Source: Deltaproteobacteria bacterium (GTDB lineage: Bacteria > Desulfobacterota > BSN033 > WVXP01). Taken from it: 64,000 nt of DNA. Location of the stretch: the NCBI GenBank assembly GCA_019308905.1, contig JAFDHF010000027.1:1-64000 (forward strand). Reading direction: 5' to 3'. A program made the translations under genes and the position numbers. Below are positions 24,362-32,935 of this stretch, piece after piece; the stretch's first letter is position 1; each line of letters starts with the position of its first letter. The notes under the pieces were generated by a model that was not told the DNA's origin, searched no databases, and was given only the letters and a program-made list of their open reading frames with translations.

Positions 24362-24445
24362 ATGATGATAAAGGGATTCGGAAGGGTTTTCTATTTTAGC
24401 TTTTATTACCTTTTCGTCATGGTCTGCCCACAGGGCTGGGGTTAG
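24362..24445 (+). CDS. Phe/Tyr leader peptide (27 aa)
   Basis: ATG at 24362, TAG at 24443-24445, ribosome site AGGTGGG at 24351. Phe codons at positions 6, 10, 12, 14 and 18 and Tyr codons at 11, 15 and 16 make eight of thirteen codons between 6 and 18 aromatic. Codon 26 is Trp but is past the sensing run. It precedes the DAHP synthase gene, whose pathway end products are Phe and Tyr, and should report on their charged tRNAs. Confidence 0.88.
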   Translation: MMIKGFGRVFYFSFYYLFVMVCPQGWG

Positions 24446-24537
24446 GGACAAGGGGATCGAATCCAGAAGCCGTGGGCAGACGAACGGTGCTCACGGCTTT
24501 TTTGTTTTAGAGCCGTGGGACCCTCGCCCGCGGCTCT
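24422..24537 (+). promoter_or_regulatory. aro attenuator: alternative hairpins
   Basis: Antiterminator: GTCTGCCCAC (24422-24431) pairs perfectly with GTGGGCAGAC (24472-24481). Terminator: AGCCGTGGGCA (24468-24478) with TGCTCACGGCT (24488-24498, one G-U), followed by TTTTTT (24498-24503). A third hairpin pairs 24509-24519 with 24527-24537 (one G-U) without T-run, just 5' of the aroF ribosome site; its left arm can also pair with 24490-24498. A ribosome stalled at codons 6-14 leaves 24422-24431 free and prevents the terminator; a ribosome at the stop covers it and allows termination. Confidence 0.82.
24468..24503 (+). terminator. Conditional terminator of the aro attenuator
   Basis: Eleven-pair stem (one G-U), loop GACGAACGG, then six T's overlapping the stem end. 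Its left arm competes with the leader arm at 24422-24431. Confidence 0.78.
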
Positions 24538-24557
24538 TGCTTTAGGAGGAAGAAACC

Positions 24558-25574
24558 ATGCTCGTCATCATGGAGGAAAAGGCGACCCCCGAGCAGATTG
24601 AGGAGGTCATGCAGAGGATCCGCGCGCTCGACTACGAGTGCCATCGGATCGAAGACGAGAGAGGTGTGGTCATCGGTGCAACAGGTCACGGCAGGGGAAG
24701 GCACCGTCTCCAGGTTTTGGAATGCCTGGCGGGAGTGGAGCGTGTGGTTCCCATATCCTCCCCGTACAAGCTCGCAAGCAGGGAGACAAAGAGGGTAAGG
24801 AGCTATCTGAAGGTCAACGATGTCGAGATAGGCAACGGGCGAATCGTGGTCATGGCAGGCCCCTGTGCCGTGGAGAACGAAGCCCAGCTGATGGAAGCAG
24901 CGAGGGCCGTGAGCGAGGCAGGCGCCTCGATCCTCAGGGGAGGAGCCTTCAAACCCAGGACGTCACCGTATAGCTTTCAGGGGCTCGGTGAAACCGGGCT
25001 AAAACTCATGGCTCGAGCCAGAGAGGTCTTTGGTCTCTCTGTAGTGACAGAGGTTATCAGTCCCCAGGACGTGGACCTCGTTGCCAGCTATGCCGATATC
25101 CTCCAGATCGGCGCACGGAACAGCCAGAATTTCTCCCTTCTGAAGGAAGTGGGGCGAGTTGGGAAACCCGTTCTCTTGAAACGCGGCATGATGACGAGCA
25201 TCGAGGAATTCCTCATGGCAGCCGAATACATACTCTCCGAGGGGAACGACAAGGTGATGCTCTGTGAAAGAGGAATAAGAACCTTTGAGACTTCTACGCG
25301 CAACACCCTCGACCTCAGTGCCATCCCGGTTCTCAAGGAGAAGACCCATCTCCCCGTGATCGTCGATCCAAGCCATGCTGCCGGAAACTGGAGATACGTC
25401 CCTCCCCTCTCCCTGGCCGCCGTGGCGGCCGGGGCTGACGGGCTCATCATCGAAGTCCATCCATGGCCCGAGAAGGCCCTTTCCGATGGAGGCCAGTCGC
25501 TGAAGCCCGAACGATTCGGGAAACTCATGGCCGACCTGAGTCAACTGGCCAGACTAATGGGGAGGGACGCATAG
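24558..25574 (+). CDS. aroF: 3-deoxy-7-phosphoheptulonate synthase (DAHP synthase)
   Basis: 338 residues, the type I-beta architecture: an N-terminal ferredoxin-like regulatory domain ([20 protein letters not shown] to about residue 70) followed by the TIM barrel with [27 protein letters not shown] (PEP/E4P Lys and Arg), [18 protein letters not shown] and [10 protein letters not shown]. It condenses PEP and erythrose-4-phosphate to DAHP, the first committed step of the shikimate pathway. The TTAGGAGGAAGAAACC ribosome site is strong. It is the first gene after the Phe/Tyr attenuator, so the pathway is throttled at entry. Confidence 0.96.
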   Translation: MLVIMEEKATPEQIEEVMQRIRALDYECHRIEDERGVVIGATGHGRGRHRLQVLECLAGVERVVPISSPYKLASRETKRVRSYLKVNDVEIGNGRIVVMAGPCAVENEAQLMEAARAVSEAGASILRGGAFKPRTSPYSFQGLGETGLKLMARAREVFGLSVVTEVISPQDVDLVASYADILQIGARNSQNFSLLKEVGRVGKPVLLKRGMMTSIEEFLMAAEYILSEGNDKVMLCERGIRTFETSTRNTLDLSAIPVLKEKTHLPVIVDPSHAAGNWRYVPPLSLAAVAAGADGLIIEVHPWPEKALSDGGQSLKPERFGKLMADLSQLARLMGRDA

Positions 25575-25578
25575 TCGA

Positions 25579-26670
25579 ATGGAAAGGATCGATCTATCCC
25601 TTAAAGAGGAAGAAAAGAGGTGCGAGATCTTCATAGGCTCCGGAGTCATCGATTTTCTTGTGGCCGACCTCGAGGGAAGGCCGCTCGGTAATCGACTGGC
25701 CATAATTACGGACAGCACGGTGGAAGGGCTCCTGGGCCGCCGCCTGAGCCGCCGCCTCTGCGATGCAGGCATCAAGACCGATCTGATCGCCTTCAGTCCT
25801 GGAGAGGAAGCCAAACGATGGAAGACGGTCAAGAGGATCTTCGAGCAGCTCCTGGCAAAGGGTCTTGACAGGAAATCAGCCCTTGTGGCTCTTGGGGGAG
25901 GAGTAGTGGGTGATGTGACCGGCTTCGTGGCCTCGCTCTATATGCGGTCGATCCCTTACGTCCAGGTACCCACCACCCTTCTTGCCCAGTCTGACAGCAG
26001 CCTGGGAGGAAAGAACGGGATCGATCTCGCACAGGGGAAGAACCTTCTGGGCACCGTCTATCAGCCTTCCCGGGTCTACGTGGATCCGTCGGTCCTCAGG
26101 AGTCTGCCTCCCCATGAATTCCGCAACGGCCTCGCGGAAGTCATCAAGTCCGCCGTTATCAGAAGTGCCGAACTGTTTCGGCTCCTGGAAGACTCCCGCG
26201 CCGCCTTGCTGGAACACCGATCCGGGGTCCTGGAGGAGATGGTCTCCAGGTGCTGTCAGATCAAGTGTGCGGTGGTCGCCGACGACGAGAGAGACACAGG
26301 GTTGCGAAGAATCCTCAACTTCGGGCATACCGTGGGTCATGCCATCGAGACCTACACGGACTACCAGGTACCTCACGGCATGGCCGTCTCCATGGGCATG
26401 GCATCCGAAGCAGCCCTCTCGGCAAGGATGGGAATCCTGTCAGACACCGAGAGACGGAGGCTCCTTGCCCTGCTCGGGATATACGGGCTCCCCACTCGGA
26501 TCCCCGAAGGCTACAATGCCGAAAGGATCCTCGCACTCATGGCCTCGGACAAGAAAACCGAGGAGGGACGGATCGCCATGGCTCTGCCTACCACCATAGG
26601 AGACGCCGTCGTCAAAAACGGCATTCCGAAGGGTTTGATCCTGGAGACTTTGAAGGAGGCCCAGGCATGA
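25579..26670 (+). CDS. aroB: 3-dehydroquinate synthase
   Basis: 363 residues: GGGVVGDVTGFVASLYMRSIPYVQVPTTLL is the NAD/phosphate region, SDSSLGGKNGIDL the usual DASVGGKTGV loop (with S and N variants), ILNFGHTVGHAIE supplies two zinc-binding His, and VPHGMAVSMGM the last. It cyclises DAHP to 3-dehydroquinate. Starts 5 bases after aroF and its stop overlaps aroDE by 4 bases. Confidence 0.95.
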   Translation: MERIDLSLKEEEKRCEIFIGSGVIDFLVADLEGRPLGNRLAIITDSTVEGLLGRRLSRRLCDAGIKTDLIAFSPGEEAKRWKTVKRIFEQLLAKGLDRKSALVALGGGVVGDVTGFVASLYMRSIPYVQVPTTLLAQSDSSLGGKNGIDLAQGKNLLGTVYQPSRVYVDPSVLRSLPPHEFRNGLAEVIKSAVIRSAELFRLLEDSRAALLEHRSGVLEEMVSRCCQIKCAVVADDERDTGLRRILNFGHTVGHAIETYTDYQVPHGMAVSMGMASEAALSARMGILSDTERRRLLALLGIYGLPTRIPEGYNAERILALMASDKKTEEGRIAMALPTTIGDAVVKNGIPKGLILETLKEAQA

Positions 26671-28166
26671 TCGCTGTTCCGATCGTCTCGTCCACGGAGC
26701 AGGAAGCCCTGCGAGACATGGAAGAGGCCGCAAAGGTGGCCGACTGTATCGAGATCCGCCTCGATATGGTGCCCAGGCCTGCCTGGGCACCCCTCCTGAG
26801 AAAAAAGACCAGGCCGACCATCATAACCCTTCGTCCCGAACGCCAGGGCGGCTGCTTCCGGCAGGAAGAGACTCTCCGGGTCCGGTTGCTCGGGGAAGCG
26901 CTCGGCCATGGTCCTGATTTTGTCGATCTTGAGTGGGACACCCCGCCCCACCTGCTCGGCCCCCTCCTGAGGAAGAAGGGGGAGAAGACAAGGGTCATAT
27001 TCTCTTACCACAACTTTGCGGAAACCCCCCGGGATTTGGAGCCTATCATGAGAGAGATCGCCTCCAGGGGCGGGGACATCGTGAAGATGGTGACTCTCGC
27101 AGAGGATCTCGTTGACAACGTGAGGGTCCTCGAAGCCATCGAAAGACGCCCCGGCAAGACGATCGCCTTTTGCATGGGTCCCTTTGGATTGCCGAGCCGG
27201 ATCCTCACACTCAAGGCTGGAGGTTACCTTACCTTCGGGGCTCTCTATCGTGGAAAGGAATCGGCACCGGGCCAGATCCCTGCCGCTGAATTGAGAGAGA
27301 TCTACAGGGTCCACCGGATCAAACCCGAAACCCGCGTATTCGGAGTCATCGGAGATCCTCTTGCCCACTCGCTCTCGCCGAATATTCACAACCCGGCCTT
27401 TGAACAGACGGGCTACGACGCGGTCTATGTACCCTTTCGAGTCCGGAAGCTTGAGGGTTTTATCTCCCATTTCAGTTCCCTTGGTGTACACGGCTTCAGT
27501 GTAACGATCCCCCACAAGGAGGCGATCATCCCTCTGCTCGACGGTGTGGACGGAGAATCGGACCGGATGGGGGCGGTCAACACGGTCTATCGCCGCAAGG
27601 GGCAGTGGCTGGGAACCAATACCGATGTCTATGGGGCGTGGAAGGCTCTGGAAACGGCGGGGGTAGAACTTCGGAGAAAGCGGTGGACCGTCGTCGGAGC
27701 GGGGGGGGTGGCCAGGGCCGTCGCCTTTGTCGCAGCCCTCCGCGGGAGACCCGCATCTCTCACCATCGTCGGCCGGACACCGAAGAGGCTCGAACGCCTC
27801 GTCAAGGATCTCCGACAGGTATCACCGTGCCCGGTTTCAGGGATACCTTTCACGGAGACGGACCTGAGGAAGGCTCTCAACCATACCGACATCCTCGTCA
27901 ATGCTACACCTGTGGGTATGACTCCAGGAGCGGATGAGACCCCCATCCCCTCAGACCTCCTGGAGGCGAGACCGCTGGTATTCGACACCATCTACAATCC
28001 CATAGAAACCAGACTGCTGAGGGAGGCCAGGGAGCGGGGGTGCCGGAGCGTCTCTGGTTTTGAGATGTTTCTCCATCAGGGGGCGGCTCAATTCGAGAAA
28101 TGGACCGGCATGAAAGCCCCCCTGGGACTGATGGAGGAAAGAGCCAGAATGGGGTTGGAGCAATGA
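26667..28166 (+). CDS. aroDE: Fused type I 3-dehydroquinate dehydratase / shikimate dehydrogenase
   Basis: 499 residues. Residues 1-215 are the type I dehydratase barrel: EIRLD, His115 in SYHNF, Schiff-base Lys140 in DIVKMVTL. From about 222 comes shikimate dehydrogenase: GDPLAHSLSPNIHNPAF, TIPHKEAII (catalytic Lys), GAVNTVYRRKGQWLGTNTD, and the NADP loop VVGAGGVARAVAFVA. It carries out steps three and four of the pathway in one chain; such fusions are known in plants and some bacteria. The ATG at 26667 overlaps the aroB stop (ATGA), with AAGGAGGCCC nine bases before it. Confidence 0.95.
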   Translation: MIAVPIVSSTEQEALRDMEEAAKVADCIEIRLDMVPRPAWAPLLRKKTRPTIITLRPERQGGCFRQEETLRVRLLGEALGHGPDFVDLEWDTPPHLLGPLLRKKGEKTRVIFSYHNFAETPRDLEPIMREIASRGGDIVKMVTLAEDLVDNVRVLEAIERRPGKTIAFCMGPFGLPSRILTLKAGGYLTFGALYRGKESAPGQIPAAELREIYRVHRIKPETRVFGVIGDPLAHSLSPNIHNPAFEQTGYDAVYVPFRVRKLEGFISHFSSLGVHGFSVTIPHKEAIIPLLDGVDGESDRMGAVNTVYRRKGQWLGTNTDVYGAWKALETAGVELRRKRWTVVGAGGVARAVAFVAALRGRPASLTIVGRTPKRLERLVKDLRQVSPCPVSGIPFTETDLRKALNHTDILVNATPVGMTPGADETPIPSDLLEARPLVFDTIYNPIETRLLREARERGCRSVSGFEMFLHQGAAQFEKWTGMKAPLGLMEERARMGLEQ

Positions 28167-29422
28167 GAAAACGGAGAGTTCCATGCCTTGCCAGGCTCGA
28201 CAGCAGAGTCACGGTTCCCGGTTCAAAGAGCCATACGGCCAGAGCCCTGATCATCGGTGCACTGGCTTCAGGACAGACCGTTTTAAAAGACCCGCTCCTG
28301 GCTGAAGATACCGAGTATATGATCCGGGGCCTCAAGGCCTTAGGTGTGAGAATGAGAACGACCTCAAGGGGAGTTGTGATTCAGGGCACGGGGGGCAGAC
28401 TCTCTCCTCCTGCGGAGCCGATCTTCCTCGGAGGCGCTGGAACCGCGGTCCGCTTCCTTACCACCTTGAGCGGGCTCTGCGGTGGGCATGCAGTGATCGA
28501 CGGATCGCCTCGCATGCGCGAGCGACCCATTCAGGATCTCCTCGACGCCCTCAAACCCCTGGGGATCGATGCCCGTTCCATCCCTGGAACAGGATGCCCC
28601 CCGGTCGCCGTCGAGGGAGGCCGCTTCCGGGGAGGCAAGACATCCCTCAGAGGAAGCACGAGCAGCCAGTTTCTTTCCTCGATTCTGCTCGCAGGCCCCT
28701 ATGCGGAATCCGGGGTTGAGGTGGACGTTGATGGGGACGTGGTATCCCGCTCGTACATCAATCTTACCATGACCACCATGAGGGACTTCGGGGTAGAGGT
28801 GACCCACGACGACTACCGGGTATTCCGAGTGCCAGCGGGCTCCTATTCGGGAAGGCCGTACACGATCGAGGGAGACCTCTCCAGTGCGTCCTATTTCTTT
28901 GCTGCCGCCGCCATAACCGGAGGCCGGATCCGTGTCGATGGAATCAACCCGGCCACGGAGCAGGGAGACAAGGGGCTGCTCGATGTGCTGGAAGCGATGG
29001 GGTGCCGCGTCCGTTGGGAGGGCCGTTTCGTGGAGGTCACCGGCGGTTCTCTCTCCGGTATCGATGTGGAAATGAAAACCATGCCGGATGCCGTGCCTAC
29101 TATTGCCGTCGTGGCCGCCTTTGCAAAGGGTACCACCCGCATCTCCGGAGTCGGGCACCTCCGCTTTAAGGAGACCGACAGGCTGGCTGTCCTCGAACGG
29201 GAGTTGGACAAGCTCGGCATCGAAGCAAAAGCAGAGGGGGATTCTCTGGCCGTGCGGGGTGGCAATCCCAGGGGAGCGGAAATCGATCCCTCAATGGACC
29301 ATCGAATGGCGATGGCCTTTGCAGTCGCCGGACTCCGAACACCTGGAATCGTTATCCGGAATGCCGATTGCGTAAGCAAATCCTTTCCCGGGTTCTGGAG
29401 ACTCCTGGAGGGGCTCGGGTGA
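28163..29422 (+). CDS. aroA: 3-phosphoshikimate 1-carboxyvinyltransferase (EPSP synthase)
   Basis: 419 residues. GSKSHTARALIIGALA holds the PEP/shikimate-3-phosphate Lys and Ser; GGAGTAVRFLTTLSGL the LGNAGT-like loop (G and A variants); SPRMRERPIQDLLDAL, STSSQFLSSILLAGPY, MPDAVPTIAV and RFKETDRLAVL the rest of the active site. Start ATG at 28163 overlaps the aroDE stop (ATGA). The Gly in LGGAGTA occupies the LGNAGT Asn position; whether it alters glyphosate response cannot be judged. Confidence 0.95.
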   Translation: MRKRRVPCLARLDSRVTVPGSKSHTARALIIGALASGQTVLKDPLLAEDTEYMIRGLKALGVRMRTTSRGVVIQGTGGRLSPPAEPIFLGGAGTAVRFLTTLSGLCGGHAVIDGSPRMRERPIQDLLDALKPLGIDARSIPGTGCPPVAVEGGRFRGGKTSLRGSTSSQFLSSILLAGPYAESGVEVDVDGDVVSRSYINLTMTTMRDFGVEVTHDDYRVFRVPAGSYSGRPYTIEGDLSSASYFFAAAAITGGRIRVDGINPATEQGDKGLLDVLEAMGCRVRWEGRFVEVTGGSLSGIDVEMKTMPDAVPTIAVVAAFAKGTTRISGVGHLRFKETDRLAVLERELDKLGIEAKAEGDSLAVRGGNPRGAEIDPSMDHRMAMAFAVAGLRTPGIVIRNADCVSKSFPGFWRLLEGLG

Positions 29423-29967
29423 ATCTGGTTCTCATCGGGTTCATGGGGGTGGGAAAAACCTCGGTGGGCATGGGACTGGCCGAGAGGTTGAGACGCCCCT
29501 TCATCGACACGGATTCGCTCATCGAAGAGGCTTACTCCCTGCCTATCACCCGGATCTTCGAAAAGCACGGGGAGGCCTCCTTCAGGGAGACGGAGAGGCG
29601 GGTGGTGGAGGAGGTCGGCAACCGGCGGCGATGCGTGATCGCCACAGGAGGAGGCGTCGTGCTCTGGAAAGAGAACGTGGAGTGTCTCAGGAGGAGGGGG
29701 CTTCTAGTCCATCTGACCCTTTCGCCGGAGACGATCTTCCGTCGAATCGGCCACGAAACCGAGAGGCCCCTCCTCAATACAGACAATCCGAGGCAGACCC
29801 TGGAGACCCTCTTCCGGTCCAGGGATAGGCTCTACCGCGCCTGCAGCGATTTCACCATCGACCGCGATGGTCTGGGCGTGGATGAAACCGTGGAGAGGGT
29901 GCTCGCCTTGGCGGCTCTTCATGGATTGACAAGCAAAGGCACAGACGGGCCGCTGGAGAGGAAATGA
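29419..29967 (+). CDS. aroK: Shikimate kinase
   Basis: 182 residues: Walker A GFMGVGKTSVG at the N-terminus, FIDTDSLIEEAY (shikimate-binding Asp), ASFRETERRVVEEV (Arg), VIATGGGVVL and a RPLLNTDNPRQTLETLFRSRDRLY lid with Arg. The start is GTG at 29419, overlapping the aroA stop (GTGA); the longer frame from 29368 would run through aroA. It phosphorylates shikimate at O3 for AroA, although its gene follows aroA. Confidence 0.93.
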   Translation: MNLVLIGFMGVGKTSVGMGLAERLRRPFIDTDSLIEEAYSLPITRIFEKHGEASFRETERRVVEEVGNRRRCVIATGGGVVLWKENVECLRRRGLLVHLTLSPETIFRRIGHETERPLLNTDNPRQTLETLFRSRDRLYRACSDFTIDRDGLGVDETVERVLALAALHGLTSKGTDGPLERK

Positions 29968-29970
29968 GGC

Positions 29971-31287
29971 ATGACAAACGCTTTTGGTGAACGGTTCAGA
30001 ATCTTGACTTTTGGTGAAAGCCACGGCAGAGGGGTCGGGGTTGTCATCGACGGGGTGAGGCCCGGACTCGATTTTGACGTGGAGGCCATTCAGAAGGAAC
30101 TCGACAGGAGGAGACCGGGCCAGAGTGAACTCGTCAGCCCCAGGCCGGAAGCAGACCGTGTGGAAGTCATCTCCGGGGTCTTTGAGGGCAAGACCCTCGG
30201 AACTCCCATCTGCCTGATCATCCCAAACAGGCACCAAGACTCAGATAACTATCAGGCCCTTAGAGAGGTTTTCCGCCCTGGCCATGGAGGATACGCGGTC
30301 CTCAAGAAATACGGGATCAGAGATCACCGGGGAGGAGGCCGGTTGTCCGGCAGGGAGACTGCGGCTCGCGTGGCTGCAGGTGCACTGGCGAAGAGAGAGC
30401 TGGCAAGGGAAAACATTCGGATCATAGCCTATACACGGGAGATCGACGGAATTGCCGCCCGGACCGTCGATCTTAACGAGATAGAGAACAATCCCCTCCG
30501 GTGCCCGGACAGGGATGCTGCCAGAGAGATGGCCGAGAGGGTTCTCCTCCACAAGTCCAGGGGAGATTCGGTGGGCGGCATCGTCGAGGTCCTGGCGCGC
30601 AATGTCCCCCCTGGGCTCGGCGATCCTGTGTTCCAAAAGCTCGACGCGGAACTCGCGGGTGCCCTCATGTCTATCGGAGGAGTAAAGGGGGTGGAGATCG
30701 GCGAGGGTTTCCAGGTGGCCCGCATGCGGGGATCTCAAAACAATGACCCCATGGACCGTCATGGATTCAGAACCAATCATGCAGGAGGAATCCTCGGGGG
30801 TATATCGACGGGTCAGGAGATCCTGGCCAGGATCGCGGTCAAGCCGACTCCCTCCATCAACAAGCCCCAGGACACAGTCGACATCCACGGAAGGGAAAGA
30901 CGGATTTCCATTGAAGGAAGGCACGATCCGTGCATCTGCCCCCGCATCGTTCCCGTGGCAGAGGCCATGGTGGCTCTTGTTCTGTACGATGCCCTGCTCC
31001 GGCAGAGGGATCTGGAAGAGACCGAAACAACCCTGGAGGGGCTCCGGAAGGAGATCGACGGAGTCGACCACCGGATCGTCGAGCTTCTCGCCAGGAGAAA
31101 CGAGATTTCCCGGGAGATCGGAGAGTACAAGAGAAGGAGGGGCCTTGAGATCAGGGACAGAGAGAGGGAGTCCCGACTTTTGGAACAGAGAACCCAATGG
31201 GCTCTGGAGTCTGGTCTGGACACGGCCTTGGTGGGAGAGATATTTGACCTGCTGCTCAGAGGCTCGAGGGAGATTCAGAGCCGATGA
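29971..31287 (+). CDS. aroC: Chorismate synthase fused to an AroQ-type chorismate mutase
   Basis: 438 residues. Residues 1-342 are a complete chorismate synthase: FGESHGRGVGVVIDG, FRPGHGGYAVLKKYGIRDHRGGGRLSGRET, the FMN-contacting QNNDPMDRHGFRTNHAGG and the ACP-like loop. Residues 355-438 (31033-31284) are an AroQ mutase: LEGLRKEIDGVDHRIVELL, RRNEISREIGEYKRRRG, RDRERESRLLEQ, IFDLLLRGSREIQ, with Arg, Lys, Asp and Gln of the mutase site. The fused enzyme makes chorismate and rearranges it to prephenate, channelling flux toward Phe/Tyr. Confidence 0.93.
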   Translation: MTNAFGERFRILTFGESHGRGVGVVIDGVRPGLDFDVEAIQKELDRRRPGQSELVSPRPEADRVEVISGVFEGKTLGTPICLIIPNRHQDSDNYQALREVFRPGHGGYAVLKKYGIRDHRGGGRLSGRETAARVAAGALAKRELARENIRIIAYTREIDGIAARTVDLNEIENNPLRCPDRDAAREMAERVLLHKSRGDSVGGIVEVLARNVPPGLGDPVFQKLDAELAGALMSIGGVKGVEIGEGFQVARMRGSQNNDPMDRHGFRTNHAGGILGGISTGQEILARIAVKPTPSINKPQDTVDIHGRERRISIEGRHDPCICPRIVPVAEAMVALVLYDALLRQRDLEETETTLEGLRKEIDGVDHRIVELLARRNEISREIGEYKRRRGLEIRDRERESRLLEQRTQWALESGLDTALVGEIFDLLLRGSREIQSR

Positions 31288-32057
31288 AAAGGACCCTGGG
31301 GATAGTCGGATTGGGTCGATTCGGCCGCCTCGCTGCCGCCCAACTCAAGGACCGGTTCGAACTCGTCGTCTATGACAGGGAGGACTGCAAGGAGGCTGCC
31401 GACAGACTCGGAGTCCGGACCGCTCCCCTGGGAGATGTGGCCGGATGTTCGGTGGTCCTCCTCTGTGTCCCCATCTCCGGAATCGAACAGGTTCTGAGAG
31501 AAATCACCCCTTACCTCGTAGAGGGGTCCCTTGTTGTAGATACGTGCTCGGTCAAAGAGTACCCCGTCTCTGCAATGAAAGCGATTCTGCCGGATTTCGT
31601 GGAGATTCTCGGGACGCATCCCCTCTTTGGGCCGGACAGTGCGGCGGGCGGCCTTGAAGGGAGGAAGATCGTCATCTGCCCTGTCAGGCTGCAGGATCCC
31701 AGGAGGGTGGAACGGTTCCTGAGACGGCTCAAGCTCCGGGTTCTGGTCTCCTCGCCCGAGGCACACGACCTGGCCATGGCCTCGACCCAGGCGATCGTTC
31801 AATTCCTGGGTAGGGCCTTTCTCGAGATGGGGCTCAGCCGACACCCCATGGCCACTCCAGGGTACGATCAACTGATCGGCATTCTCGAAGTGGTCCAACA
31901 CGACACATGGGAGCTCTTCTTCGACATGCAGAATTTCAACCGTTTTGTTCCTCATGTCAGGGAGAGACTCGTCGGGTCTCTTACGGCACTGAACCGGAGG
32001 CTCTCGTCGAGGAGCCCTGCTTTGTTTGAAAGGAATCTGGAGGGAAGAAAGGGATGA
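31284..32057 (+). CDS. tyrA: Prephenate dehydrogenase
   Basis: 257 residues: Rossmann GIVGLGRFGRLAA at 6-18, LLCVPISGIEQVL, DTCSVKEYPVSAM and the characteristic GTHPLFGPDSAAGGLEGRKIVICP, then the helical dimer domain with FLGRAFLEMGLSRHPMATPGYDQL. It oxidatively decarboxylates prephenate (or arogenate) to the 4-hydroxyphenylpyruvate (or tyrosine). Shorter than most TyrA and without ACT domain; feedback, if any, must come from elsewhere, such as the leader. ATG overlaps the previous stop by 4 bases. Confidence 0.93.
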   Translation: MKRTLGIVGLGRFGRLAAAQLKDRFELVVYDREDCKEAADRLGVRTAPLGDVAGCSVVLLCVPISGIEQVLREITPYLVEGSLVVDTCSVKEYPVSAMKAILPDFVEILGTHPLFGPDSAAGGLEGRKIVICPVRLQDPRRVERFLRRLKLRVLVSSPEAHDLAMASTQAIVQFLGRAFLEMGLSRHPMATPGYDQLIGILEVVQHDTWELFFDMQNFNRFVPHVRERLVGSLTALNRRLSSRSPALFERNLEGRKG

Positions 32058-32878
32058 AGGTCGCTTTTCAAGGGGAAAGAGGTGCTTACAGCGAGATGGC
32101 CTGCTATGACTTCTTCGGGACAGAGGTGACGGCCCTCCCCTTCGCCACTCTGAGTGACGTCTTCAATGCCGTGTCGGACCGGACCGCCGAGATGGGAATC
32201 GTCCCCATCGAGAACACCTATGCCGGGACGATCACAAAGACGTACGAGCTGCTCCTTGCCTACGACCTCTTTATTGTAGGCGAGACCTACCAGCGAATCG
32301 TCCACTGCCTGCTGGCCAATCCCGGGGCCAACCTCCGACAGATCAGGAGGGTCTACTCCCACCCCCAGGCCCTGGAGCAGTGCGAGCGCTTCACGACGGA
32401 TCTCGGGTTCGAGCCCGTGCCTGTTAGAGATACGGCCGGAGGGGCCAGAATGGTTAGGGAAAACGGGCGCCTCGATGAAGGTGCCATAGCCCACGAGGCC
32501 TGTGCCAACATATACGGCCTGGATCTCCTGAAAAAGTCGATCGAAACCAATCCGAAAAACTCAACCCGGTTTGTGGTGATCTCCAGGAGACACCTCAAGG
32601 TGACCGAGGATGTCAAGACTTCCCTTGTCTTTGCCACCAGGCACATCCCTGCGGCCCTGTACAAGTGCCTGGGCGGCTTTGCCACCAACGGTGTCAACCT
32701 CACCAAGATAGAATCTACACCCAACAGGAACGAGGGGGCCGGGTATCTGTTCTACCTGGATCTAGACGGGCACCCCGAGGATACCAATGTGAGGGAGGCC
32801 TTGAGGGAACTGGATTTCTTCGCCTCCTTCGTGAAGATCCTCGGTTCTTATCCAAAGGAGACGTTTCCTCCCACCTGA
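32054..32878 (+). CDS. pheA: Prephenate dehydratase with ACT domain
   Basis: 274 residues. Residues 1-180: VAFQGERGAYSEMACYDFF, PIENTYAGTITKTYELLL, YSHPQALEQCERF, and the catalytic STRFVVI motif. Residues about 195-274 are the ACT domain with ALYKCLGGFATNGVNLTKIESTPNR, which binds phenylalanine. The mutase part usually fused to PheA is instead on AroC. The ATG overlaps the tyrA stop. No terminator hairpin is visible in the 57 bases before the convergent gene. Confidence 0.95.
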   Translation: MKVAFQGERGAYSEMACYDFFGTEVTALPFATLSDVFNAVSDRTAEMGIVPIENTYAGTITKTYELLLAYDLFIVGETYQRIVHCLLANPGANLRQIRRVYSHPQALEQCERFTTDLGFEPVPVRDTAGGARMVRENGRLDEGAIAHEACANIYGLDLLKKSIETNPKNSTRFVVISRRHLKVTEDVKTSLVFATRHIPAALYKCLGGFATNGVNLTKIESTPNRNEGAGYLFYLDLDGHPEDTNVREALRELDFFASFVKILGSYPKETFPPT

Positions 32879-32935
32879 CGGACCCGAAAAGGTGAGAAGG
32901 GGTTCAGCCGAAGAAACGCGGCATTACTCCCGGTA

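Noticed and set aside
28364-29158. 264-codon minus-strand frame opposite aroA
   Set aside because: Antisense to a gene with all EPSP synthase motifs; no start site or domain.
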